From Nelumbo lutea (Eukaryota > Streptophyta > Magnoliopsida > Proteales > Nelumbonaceae), in contig JAKGHH010000005.1 in NCBI GenBank assembly GCA_022828595.1, positions 57,283,655-57,347,654 of the forward strand: 64,000 nt of DNA, in the 5' to 3' direction. The first letter of the stretch is position 1. Every line of letters starts with the position of its first letter. Under the pieces are notes generated by a model. It was given only the letters and a program-made list of their open reading frames with translations. It ran no database searches and was not told the DNA's origin. Below are positions 49,601 to 61,600 of the stretch, one piece after another. The position numbers and the translations under genes were made by a program.

Positions 49601-52600
49601 GAAAGTACTTTTATAAAAGTACTTTTACAAAAGCACTTCTACAAAAGTACTTTTACAAATGTCTGTGGAAGTACTTTTTGAAAAGTGCTTTTACAAAAGT
49701 TCCGAAATACTTTCAATAAAGTGCTTTTGTAAAAGTTCTTTTATGAAAATATTTTTATCAAAGTATTTTTACAAAAGTGCTTTTATATAATTTTTGATAT
49801 TTCATTCGGTTTGGATTGGATCCAATCCAATCCATTTACATTTTAATGGATTGGATTGGATTTGGACTGGATTGGGTTCAGTCCATTTATAAGTGGACTC
49901 ACATTGGACTGGATCGGGTTGGACCAAATCCGTCCAATTGATACCTCTACTGGGCACCAATGAAACTGTTGATTAGATATCTAGAAGAGCAATACTCTTG
50001 TTGATTGATAAATTTAAAATAAGTCAAGCTATATGAAGAAGTGATATTCATCTTTGCAAAATGACTTGAAACTTATAAAAATAGATTTTAGTCTGGCACT
50101 TAACACTAATGGATTTTTTAATGTAAATTAACAAGAAGTGCTCAAAATTCTTATAAGAAATAGTAAGTAACCCACTCTTTTGATTTTATTTACAATATCC
50201 AATAAACAAATGTTCCAAGGCAAGCAATTCAAGGTGAATAAATACATTGTATTAGCCTAATGAAGAAGAAACTAATTGGTGATAAAGGACCGTAATAGAG
50301 TGGATACCTTCTTTAGAAGCTTCATGGAACATTATTTGTTAGTTTTTACAAAAATGGTTTTCTTAGAGAAGTGCCTTATTTGCTTCATCCAATTAGTTTC
50401 GTGTAGAGTCCATCATGTCTCAATAGTCATTGTACATGAGAGAGGTTATGTAAGCACTGAGTAGTGAGTAGCATATGGAGGAGCTAAGATATGACAACAT
50501 GTGTTAACATACATGCTCCCAAGAAAAACAAATTTTCTTTGTGGATTTCTAGATGAAAAATCGATCTGTGCACTAGCATGTGAAGCCTTTTCATCCAGAT
50601 GTTGCTTGCTTGGGTGCACTACCAGGACAACATAGATAAGAAAAGAAAAAGAAAAAAAAAACTATCTGTTGGGGTAATAACAGAGGGGCAATCTGCTTGC
50701 ATTGTATTAGATATTCTGTCTTTTGGTGAGTTGAATTCTTCCTAGTGTGCTCCTGATTATAATTCTTATCCCTCTTTATTCACAGCTCATTTCTATTCCT
50801 ATTCTGCAATTAGTTTCATAAAGTGGTTTCTCAGTCATGATCAATTGCCTTATCTGTTTCCATGAGTTTTTCCTTTTACACTATTTCTTTAGGTAGATTA
50901 GTCTTTTTGGACTAAAAAATTCATGTTACTTTTGGTTGTCAAGTTGATCAAACCTGGGCTATTATCTGAATCAGCAACTTGAAGACACCTTATGCAAAGT
51001 TAAAGTTCACACTCTGACAGAAACATGGATAAGAAAGTTTCCCCCCACTTTCTCAAAAGAATGCTCACAACTTGCTTCTCAGATGTATGGGTTGATATAT
51101 TATCATTTAAATGAAATATCTCTTTCATGTAATGTACAAGAAGAAATTTTTTGTTCTATTATATTTTCCTCTCAATAGATTGATTAATAGCTTGTCATGT
51201 TTGCAGATGAACATAGTGTTTTCTGCAGCTTCTCACACATGTGATATACTGATTAATATAATTAGGAGCTTTACAAATCCTAACATGGGTTAATTAGGAT
51301 GTTGTACCATATCTGTATGCTATGCTGTCAAATGTGTTGTGGCTGCTTCGTTGAATATCGATTACATGAGCTTATTTCACATTAGAACTTTTCCATCATC
51401 TACTCTTTTTTATGTAACAGAAAAGAGATTTTTATTATTGTCTACTTGTTTTTTAACATTGGAAACATTTTCTACGTGTGCATCTTCTCTCTCTCTGTTT
51501 TTTCTTTTGACAGTGCAAAATGCCTTTATGTGGCATTGATGTTTCCCAATGTTATTTTTAGGTCTGAAAGTGATCAAATATGGAAAATAACAATCAAGGG
51601 TAGTGCTTTTCTATGGCACCAGGTCCGATGCATGGTTGCTGTGCTATTTATGGTTGGTCAAGGTCTTGAATCCCCAAATGTGCGTACTTGAGTTCCTTTT
51701 AAATGATTTCTTTGTCACTGAATTATCATTGTATGCCAGTTCCTAGAGTAAAGTGGAAATACTGGAACTGACATCATATAAAAAGAACATTTTAATTTGT
51801 GTTTTACAACCTTTGGGTATATTGTTGCTTCATCATCCATGCCTTATCCCAACTATATGGGGATATCGTTGCTTCATCAGGACAATTTTGTTTTTGGGTG
51901 GGCAAGATGGAAATTAAGCCTGATGTAAACTTAACATGCAACCTTTTAAGGTGAAGTCATAAAATAAAAAACCATAAATCTGATTTGTTTGGTAATCATA
52001 TATATATATATATATAGTATTTTGTCAACTGTAAATTACAATATCTAAGATACCATTAAGTTGACCATATGGGTAGCTAATAGTTGCCTCACAGTGATAC
52101 TAGTACAGAGGCAATAAGATGCCATTCTCTGCTTTACAACTATTGTGTAATGCAAACCTTCAATCAACTTGATGTTATTCTCCAAATTTTCTGGTCATTC
52201 AGAAGAATACAAAAGAAGTTACATCTGAGAGTTGATTTTTGTCCCAATAGGTTTTCAGATGGATGCCAAACCCTGTATGTCCCACATGAACCAACATGTT
52301 TTGATCAACCATTTTATGTGAACTTGGTATTTACGTTAGTTTTTCTCAGTTTCTGTAATGAGTATGAAATGCAGATGATTATATTATGCAGAGAGTTTGA
52401 TTTCTGTCCTAGTAGGATTTCAGGTGGATTTTGGCTCCTGTATCTATATGCCTTTTCCTTTGATCAACCATTCCTAAAATGGAATTTGGTACACTAAGTT
52501 TCTCATTTTCAGATGACCCAAATGAAGCCTTCAAAGTTTTATATTCTATTTAGCTATATCAGACTACCAGTTTCTCCTTTTTGATCTATCAAAATCAGAA

Positions 52601-55600
52601 GTTCCTCGGTCAATAAGGTTGGAATCCATCAAATAGTTCCAGTAATCTCCAATGTACATGCAGTGGAGTTGGATCCATGTTCAAAAGTTTAATGCATTTT
52701 AAGTACAGTAAAAATCAACATGGCAAAAAATGTGCCTTTTGAGTTTTGCTTTATTGTGAGAGTAGGATTTTTCTTAATCATGTAAAATTACAAACATATG
52801 AAGATCTGGAATTATCCATATGTTTTAAATTTTGTAAAGACATGAGATGTAAATATTGAGATTCTAGTATCAGTATTGGAATGTCTTCTTGAGTATTGGA
52901 AATTCTATTTCCTGCTGGTTGTCCATAAATACAGTCGTTGACATCACTGTGCTTAATGTTCTGTCCCGGGATATCCTATTCTGGAAGTCAACATCATTAA
53001 GTGATCATGGCTTCTTGACCTATGTAGTTCCGTTAGGCAATCAAAATTACATGGTCAATTGTTCTATCAATTGGTGGGTACAATATACTGCTTTCTTATT
53101 TCATTTATTTTGAAAATCTTTGGTGTTTTTGTTGGACTCATAATGTTAACTTTTGTATTTCTCTTTTGAGGGTAGTGGATTGTTTTCCTTCCCCTGGCTT
53201 CCTCAAAACTCCCTTACCAATAAGAAGCCTCTTGTTACTAATAAAAAAATAAGAATGTTTCTAATTCTAATAGTTTCTTTTCACGTAGGTAATAGATATA
53301 TTACTTGATACTATCATGACTCCCAGAAAACCTCAGTATGCCATGGCACCTGAGCTTCCATTGGTTTTTCATTCATGCGAATTTGAAGGTCTCAACTTTA
53401 TTTGTTCTCCAGGTACTTATTTCTATCCCTTTTCTGTCAATTTCTCTGATAGTTGAACAATTATGACTTCTCTTTCATTGTTTCTTACAGTAAGAAACTG
53501 AACTGAATTTAATAATCTCTTGTAGAGAACATTGATGTGGGCCCCACAGCTGTGGTACCACTCTGTCCGTAGGGTAGAATGTATCTAGTCACAGCTGTGG
53601 TTATTTTGTTGTTTTGTTATTTCTAGTTTCAGTTTTATATTGGTTGTTATCTAGTCACAGTTATGATGTAAACACCAAGGGCAGATATGTCCTTTCATGT
53701 AACTAGCATAACCTATATATATTAACTTAAAGTGGCGGCGGCAGAATGATTGACATTCTGTTCTTCTCCTCAAAATCTGTGTTCTATTGCTCTTCCATCA
53801 CTCTTTCTTCTACATCTTCACTTTCTCTTCTCATTGAACCTAAAATCTCTTAGCGATCAAGACTGAATAGCAGTCTTGAAAACCTACATGGTATCAGAGC
53901 CAAGTTAGGGTTTTTCATGTGAGTCTAATACCAGTCGACCACATGAGAATCTCCTAGGACTGAAAGCTGAAAAGGAGGAGTTCGCAGACTGATTCTTGGA
54001 GATCGCCAGAGGTACTAGCAGCTGTTAGAAACTTGCTAGGGTTGCAGAGTGTTGGTGGTCAGGAAGGATCAGAGAAGACTAGGGTTCAGGTAACCTTAGA
54101 AGGCAGCGAACTATTTTTTCCTTGTAAGTTGTTATTTTTTAATAGAAGTTCTTTCAGAGAAGATAGGTTGGACCTATCTGGAGGGGAAGGCCGAATCATT
54201 CTAGCTCTTTCTCTCTTCGATTTCCTAGGGTTTTACATCAAACCCTGGACCGAACTGTGTTTCTTTCTACTCTAGGGTTTGAAAGTGATCTGCGGCAAGC
54301 TCTAGTGGTTGACTGAACTCTATGATCTACCTAGAGCTACTCTTAAGTTGATTGGTAGATCCGATCAGATTCTAGGGTTTCTTATTAACCCTACTGCAAG
54401 CTCATCTATACAATTTGGACTGTGCGACTGAATTGCTTCCTCTCAGGACTGATTAAAACCCTACTAAAAGCTCATCTATATAGTTTGGACTGTGCGATTG
54501 AATTGCTTCCTTTCAGGACTGATTAAAACCCTAACTTTCCCTAGCATATCAGTTTTGTTTTAAAGTTGTTCTCAGAGTTCTAAGGGGGTTAGAGATCTAC
54601 AGACAACTACTGCTGTGTTGGCTAGTTGGTTTCAGATCAAAATTACTTCGGTTTTGTGCACATACACTGAGAATACATATCAGGCCTATACTGTTTTGAT
54701 TGTGATTGGTGATTCAAGTACTGTTTTGAGACTTGACAGAAATGGAGTCTAAAATTCAGGCAGAAGGCAGTCTTGGGAACATCAGTTATGGTGGTATTTC
54801 TGAGATGGGTGGTCAGATTACGACCGTAAAGTTTGATGGATCAAACTATTTGGAATGGGCCCAATCAGCCATGATGGCTATTGGTGGAAGAGGTAAATTA
54901 GGGTACCTCCTGGGAGATATGAAAGAACCTTCCAAGGGAGACCCGACATATACCAAGTGGATGCAAGAAAACTACTTGGTTATGACATGGCTGTGTAATT
55001 CTATGCAGCCTCATATTAGCCGGAATTATTTGTGGGCAAAAATAGCTAAGGAGATATGGGATGTTATGAAAGAAACTTACTCCCAACCCCTTAATGTTGC
55101 TAGAGCATATGAATTGAAATGTGAAGTGAACACCCTTAAACAAGGAGAGAAACCGGTATCGGTCTACTTCTCTACCTTGAAGTCCCTGTGGCATGAGATT
55201 GATCACTTAGAGACTCTTGAGTGGGAGAGTCCCAAAGATGCTCAGACCCATAGAAAGCACATCGAGACAAACAGAGTGTTTGAGTTCCTGGCGGGGCTGA
55301 ACTCAGAATATGATATTGTGAGGCAGCAGATTTTGACTAGAGACAATGTGACTCTCTCTCAGGCTTACTCATTTGTACATAGTGAAGAAACCAGAAGGAA
55401 GGTTATGATGCAACCCATATCAGCCTTTGTAGCGGCTGCACCCAAATCAGGGGGTGATTCAGAGAAGGACAGGAGGAAGGAAGACAAGAAGGATGTAGTA
55501 TGTGAACATTGTAAGAAACCCAAACATACAAAAGAGACATGTTGGAAACTGCATCCCCACTTGGTTCCTGCGAAGTTAAGAAACAAGAAGGGCACTGCTC

Positions 55601-58600
55601 ATGTAGCCATGAACATTGATTCAGCATCCTCATCTGGCACAAAAGGAACATCTTTGGAGACCTTAGCTGCAGTTCGGGCTGCCCTAATACAGCTAGAAAA
55701 GGAGGTTGGAAATTCAGCTCAGCCACCGCAGCCTTCATCAGCCCCTGTCACATTTGCCTTCGCCCATTCAGGTACTCGAGCTTCAACCTATCATGCCTCA
55801 GCTCCAGGTACTACTGAACCTTGTTGGGTAATAGATTCAGGTGCATCTGATCACATGACTAGCTTGTCTTCACTATTTACTACTTACCATTTGTCTTCTG
55901 GTAGGGATAAGGTATCTATTGTTGATGGCTCCTTGGTTCCTATTTCTGGGAAGGGTGACATCAAGCTTTCAGATACTATCTCCCTATCATCTGTTTTGCA
56001 TGTTCCTAAGCTTGATACTAACCTTCTTTCAGTCAGTAGTATTACCAAGCATATGAACTGCTCAGTAACCTTCTTCCCTGACCGATGTGTTTTTCAGGAC
56101 TTGGAGACGCAGAAGGTGATTGGGACTGGCCGTGAGACGAATGGGATCTATCTGCTCGGGGAGCGGTTTCGTCAGGGAGAGTCAGTAGAGAAGTTGTCTT
56201 TTGTTTCTAAGAGTGTGAGTCCGGTTATGTTTTGGCATAACCGATTAGGTCATTTGTCTTTTTGATCTTTACAGAGTTTGTTTCCTACTTTATTTGAGTC
56301 TATTGAGTTGTCTCAGCTACAGTGTGAAAGTTGTGAGTTTGCTAAGCATTGTAGAAAGCCTTATTTATTGAGTAATAAAAGGAGTGATAATTTTTTTGAT
56401 ATTGTGCATACTGACGTTTGGGGGCCTTATCATATCCCTTCCATGGGTGGATACAGATATTTTTTGTTATTTGTTGATGACCATACCCGCTTTTCTTGGG
56501 TTTATCTCATGCGTTCACGAGATGAGGTACCTTCCCTGACCCAAAATTTTCACCAAATGATCCTAACCCAGTTTGATGCCAAGATCAAAGTTCTCCGATC
56601 TAATAACGCAAAGGAATACTTTGCTAAATCATTGACATCTTATCTTCTTCATCATGGGGTTATCCACTAGAGCTCTTGCCCTCATACACCTCAGCAGAAT
56701 GGAGTTGCCGAGAGGAAGAATAGGCACATTTTGGAAGTGGCTAGAAGCCTCATGTTTACTTCTAATGTCCCTATTCGCTTCTGGGGGGACGCTATCCTCA
56801 CGACGGTATACCTTATTAATCGGGTCCCTTTCAGGGTCCTTGATATGTGATCTCCTTTTTCGCTTCTACATCCACGTGAGGACTTGTTTTCTATTCCCCT
56901 TAAGACATTCGGTTGCACTTGCTTTGTTCAGCTTCTCGGACCCCATCCCTCCAAGTTCGAACCCAAAGCCTCCAAATGCATCTTCCTTGGTTATGCACAA
57001 ACTCAAAAGGGTTATTGTTATGATCCTGTCTCCGGGAGGAAGTTTGTCTCCATGGATGTCACTTTCTTTGAGGGGACACCCTATTATCCTCGGGTTGCCC
57101 CTCAGGGGGAGAGTAGTGAGAGTGGGGGTTTGAGTTCTTGTCTTCAGTGGGAGAGCAGTGAGAGTGGGGCAGTTCCTTTACCTATTCCATTGGGTGATGA
57201 GAACTGCAATGGTGAGGGTGGTCAGAGGGATCAGGAGATGAGGGAAAGCTACAATGGTGAGGGTGGTCAGAGGGATCAGGAGTTGAGGGTTTATCACAGG
57301 CGGTGCAGGCAGGTTGATCCTGATCATCAGCAGTCCAGACCAGCTCCAATCTCATCTGCAGCTCCAGGTCCAGATACTTCAGTCCTAGAGCCCACAGAGA
57401 CTTCCCCTACAAATGATCTTGACCTTCCAATTACAGTTCGTAAAGGGAAACGACATTGTACCACATCCACAGCCCATTGTATTTCCCATTTTTTATCCTA
57501 TGATCGCCTATCTCCTACCTACAGGTCCTACCTTAGCTCCATTTCCAATGTCCCTATTCCAAGAACAGTGCAAGAAGCCCTATCCGTCCCTGAATGGAAA
57601 GATGCAATGCAAGTTGAGATGGATGCTCTGTTGAAAAACAACACCTGGGAGGTAGTTGATTTGCCAAAAGGAAAGAAACCAGTTGGGTGCAGATGGGTAT
57701 TTACGGTGAAGCATAATGCAGATGGATCTATTGAGAGGTATAAAGCTCGGCTAGTTGCAAGAGGGTTTACACATACTTATGGCATAGATTATTTGGAGAC
57801 ATTTGCACCGGTAGCCAAGATGAGTACTATTCGAGTTCTCTTGTCCCTTGCAGCAAGTCACACTTGGCCTTTATACCAAATGGACGTGAAAAATGCCTTT
57901 CTGAATGGAGATCTGCAGGAAGAAGTTTACATGCGTTTGCCTCTTGGATTCTATGATGCAAAAGTAGGTAAGAAGGTCTGCCGGCTCAACAAGGCTTTGT
58001 ATGGTTTGAAACAGTCACCTAGGGCTTGGTTCGATAGATTCAAACTAGCACTTGTGAAGTTTGGATATGTACAGGCCCAGTCAGATCATACCCTATTCAT
58101 CAAGAGGGTGGAGTCCTCTTTGACACTGTTGGCAGTATATGTTGATGATATTATGGTCACAGGGAATGATAGCCATGAGATTGAGTCTCTTAAACAGCTT
58201 CTTCACCAAGAATTTGAGGTGAAGGACCTTGGTGTACTCCGGTATTTTTTGGGTATTGAGGTTGCTAGATCCAAACAGGGGATCTTTATATCTCAGAGGA
58301 AATATGTCCTAGACCTGTTGGTAGAAACTGGAAAGTTAGGTGTCAAGCCTGCAGATACACCAATTGAATAGAATCACAGGATTAGTGCTGAGAGTGGGGA
58401 GCTTCTTGAAGACAAAGTTATGTTCCAGTAACTGGTAGGAAAGCTCCTATATCTTTGCCTCACTCGGCCAGATATTACTTATGCTGTTAGTGTTGTCAGC
58501 CAGTACATGCATTCTCCTAGAACCACACATCTTCTTGCGGCAGAAAGAATCTTAGCCTACTTGAAGAGATGCCCAGGTAGGGGTATACTTTTCAAGAACA

Positions 58601-61600
58601 ACAATCACATGAAGGTGGAGGTCTATACTGATGCAGATTGGGCTGGGAGTGTTGATGACAGAAGGTCTACCTCGGGATATTGTGCCCTTGTGGGAAGAAA
58701 CCTTGTCTCCTGGAGAAGTAAGAAACAAAGTGTGGTCTCCCGGTCAAGTGCTGAAGCAGAACACAGGTCCATGGCCAATGGAGTGACTGAAATCCTATGG
58801 CTAAGATCTCTATTTGAGGAGTTGGGTATTGAGTATGAGAAACCCCTGATGTTGTACTGTGATAATCAAGCCGCCATTAATATAGCACATAATCCAGTAC
58901 AGCATGACAGAACCAAACACATTGAAGTTGACCGCCATTTTGTGCGAGAGAGGGTCTCATCTCAAGAAGTATGCCTCCCTTACATCACATCCAGTATGCA
59001 ACTAGCCGACATTCTTACTAAAGCCGTATCAAGAAAGAAGCTAGAGGCGGATCTATCCAAGTTGGGAATGATGAACATATACTCCCAACTTGAGGGGGAG
59101 TGTAGAGAACATTGATGTGGGCCCCACAGCTGTGGTACCACTCTGTCCGTAGGGTAGAATGTATCTAGTCACAGCTGTGGTTATTTTGTTGTTTTGTTAT
59201 TTCTAGTTTCAGTTTTATATTGGTTGTTATCTAGTCACAGTTATGATGTAAACACCAAGGGCAGATATGTCCTTTCATGTAACTAGCATAACCTATATAT
59301 ATTAACTTAAAGTGGCGGCGGCAGAATGATTGACATTCTGTTCTTCTCCTCAAAATCTGTGTTCTATTGCTCTTCCATCACTCTTTCTTCTACATCTTCT
59401 TCATTTTCTCTTCTCATCGAACCCAAAATCTCTTAGTGATCAAGACTGAATAGCAGTCTTGAAAACCTACACTCTTCAATGAGTTAAAATTGTAAGATAA
59501 ACAGTAGGCACAAGCATGGAATATCTACAATTTCAAATGCAGCAATCCATTTTCTGGTGAGCTAAGGGAGTATTGTCTAAAGCAGTTGTCCCTATAAAAA
59601 GGAAGACCCTTTCTGAACATTACTTCACCTTTAGATAAGTCAACTATATCCATTGCTCATTTCCATTCCATCTTTAATTTGCATACCTGATGATCCAAAA
59701 AAGTCTTTCCAGCTATGAAGTGTTGGGGAATTGAAGCTGATTTATTTGGTAGGTGCTTGGCATCGATGCCGTTTCTTCATAGATGTTTTCTGAGGAAACG
59801 GTGCTGTATGCATGAGGGTCTGTCGCACCGTCTTCTCAGAAACGGCTCCTTTTTTTGTTTGGCACTGATGCTGCCACAATAGGCTGTTTTCTGGGAAAAC
59901 AGCACTGGTTTTGTTTGGTACCAGTGCTGTATAACCTTTTTCAGCATTAGTCTACATTATCCAATGCCCAAGATGATGCCACATCATTGCACCGCTGGCA
60001 GCAATGGACTGTTTTCTGAGAAAACATTGAATTTGGCATTTCTTCAGGTCACACTTTCCCGATTTCCAAGGCATGGTCTGGAGCAACATTTTTTTTCTGG
60101 AAAAATGATGCCAAATAAGGGGCTGTTTTCTGAAGCACCACTCTTTCTGATGCGGCACTGGTGTGGCACTGTTTTCTCAGAAAATGGTATCGATGCCAAA
60201 CACCGCCTCGGTTTGTGTATGCTTGGCTTGGGGGTGGGTGGGCAGAATTGTTCTTATGGAGATGGGGAGGAGGGAGGATTTTATTGGATGTATGTGAAAG
60301 TTTTGTTTGTAGAGGAGGATTTTATTGGAAGTCTGTGTTTAACCCATTCTAGTAAATAATTGTATAGCTGATTCCCATTCGCACTAGGGTAACTTGTATA
60401 GTAGTAAGAAAAAATAAAAAACTTGTATGGTAGTAAAAAAAGAAGAGGGTTTCTTTTGATTTCATTTGCACCATTTCCTGTATTTTGTTTCTCAATATGG
60501 AAACTATGATCTAACCACAGTTTCTAGGCTACAAATGTCATTTCACCATTTATAGCTTTCATTTCCCAACCAAGGCATCAAATGCATACCCCTATAAATG
60601 GTCTAATGCTTAATGGTAATATGACAAAACTGATAAAAAAAATGGTAATATGACAAACTCCCCTGCTGCATTGGGTAGGGTTATTGTCACTGTCTATAGT
60701 GAAAACTCCAACTGCTGTCAACCACTTGTCTGAATTCTGCTACAATCATACAAAATCTGAGCCTGCTAAGCCATCAAATTTGGAGTAGTGTAGTTTTTGA
60801 GGCTTTGATTAAAGAGGAAGCTAACTTTTTCAGTCTTTGAACTTTTGTATTGACATTTTTGTCTTTGCAATTTATGAGGCTCCAGATACATTCTTATTGT
60901 CCCAATGATTATTGCTTATGTGTGACTAGTTATGATTAGATTTTCTTTATGTGCAGATGCAATGAAAGCTTTGCGTGAGCATTTGAAGAATGAATACCAA
61001 ACTTACAGGCTGAAAGCTGCCATCTTTCATGAGGCTCTTCTGAGCTGTTTGTCTGCAACTAATGGTGTAAAAGCAATTATTCCTTTCACTTGTTGCATTA
61101 CTTACTCTTCAGTTTTTGCTTAATATTCTTTGCTTCTGACATTTAAGGTTTTCCTTTTTGCAGTTTCAGATGGGAGTCCCTTGAATTATACCAAGAAAAA
61201 GAAGGCAGTCCATGTTCCTCTCACATCACGACCAACTGAGCGTGAGTTCCATTTTATTCATCTATACAGTCAATGATTTCTCTAATTCATGATAGATTTA
61301 TCTATTTTGTTCTTAGCTAATTTGTGTTTGCTTGAAGGTGTGACCTTGTTCCTTTGTGTCACTATCTCTTGGATGGGTCATATAACTCATAGGGCCAAAA
61401 TATAAAATCCTAGTGTTCTTAATTGTCCCGACAATAGTTAGAACTTGGACATTGATTGGATTTTATTATTTCTGTTTGCTTGAAGTTGTCACCTTGATAT
61501 ACTGTGCTTCTTGTCTTTCAAAAAAAAATTATGCCATGAACCAGATGAACCATACTAATTGCTACCTATTCATCGATGCAGATAGTTTCTTTGTGCCACC

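Larger units (their letters stand above)
53521..59471 (+). mobile_element. Ty1/copia LTR retrotransposon inside PUS3 intron 12
   Basis: A structurally complete 5951-bp element: 5' LTR, primer-binding site, gag-pol region in a single frame, polypurine tract, 3' LTR. It lies in the sense direction of the host gene. CTCT occurs just outside both LTRs (53517-53520 and 59472-59475), giving a 4-bp (imperfect 5-bp) target duplication. Order protease, integrase, reverse transcriptase, RNase H assigns it to copia. Five in-frame stop codons disable the polyprotein, so it is non-autonomous now. Confidence 0.97.

Noticed and set aside
49235..49790. Open frame reading lysine/tyrosine-rich repeats ([11 protein letters not shown] type)
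   Set aside because: This is translation of the 15-bp tandem array inside a transposable element, not a gene.
52084..52497. 137-codon open frame in PUS3 intron 11
   Set aside because: Cysteine/phenylalanine-rich translation arising from a diverged direct duplication. No family features.
57413..57634. Second open frame within the copia element
   Set aside because: Out-of-frame shadow of the reverse transcriptase region.
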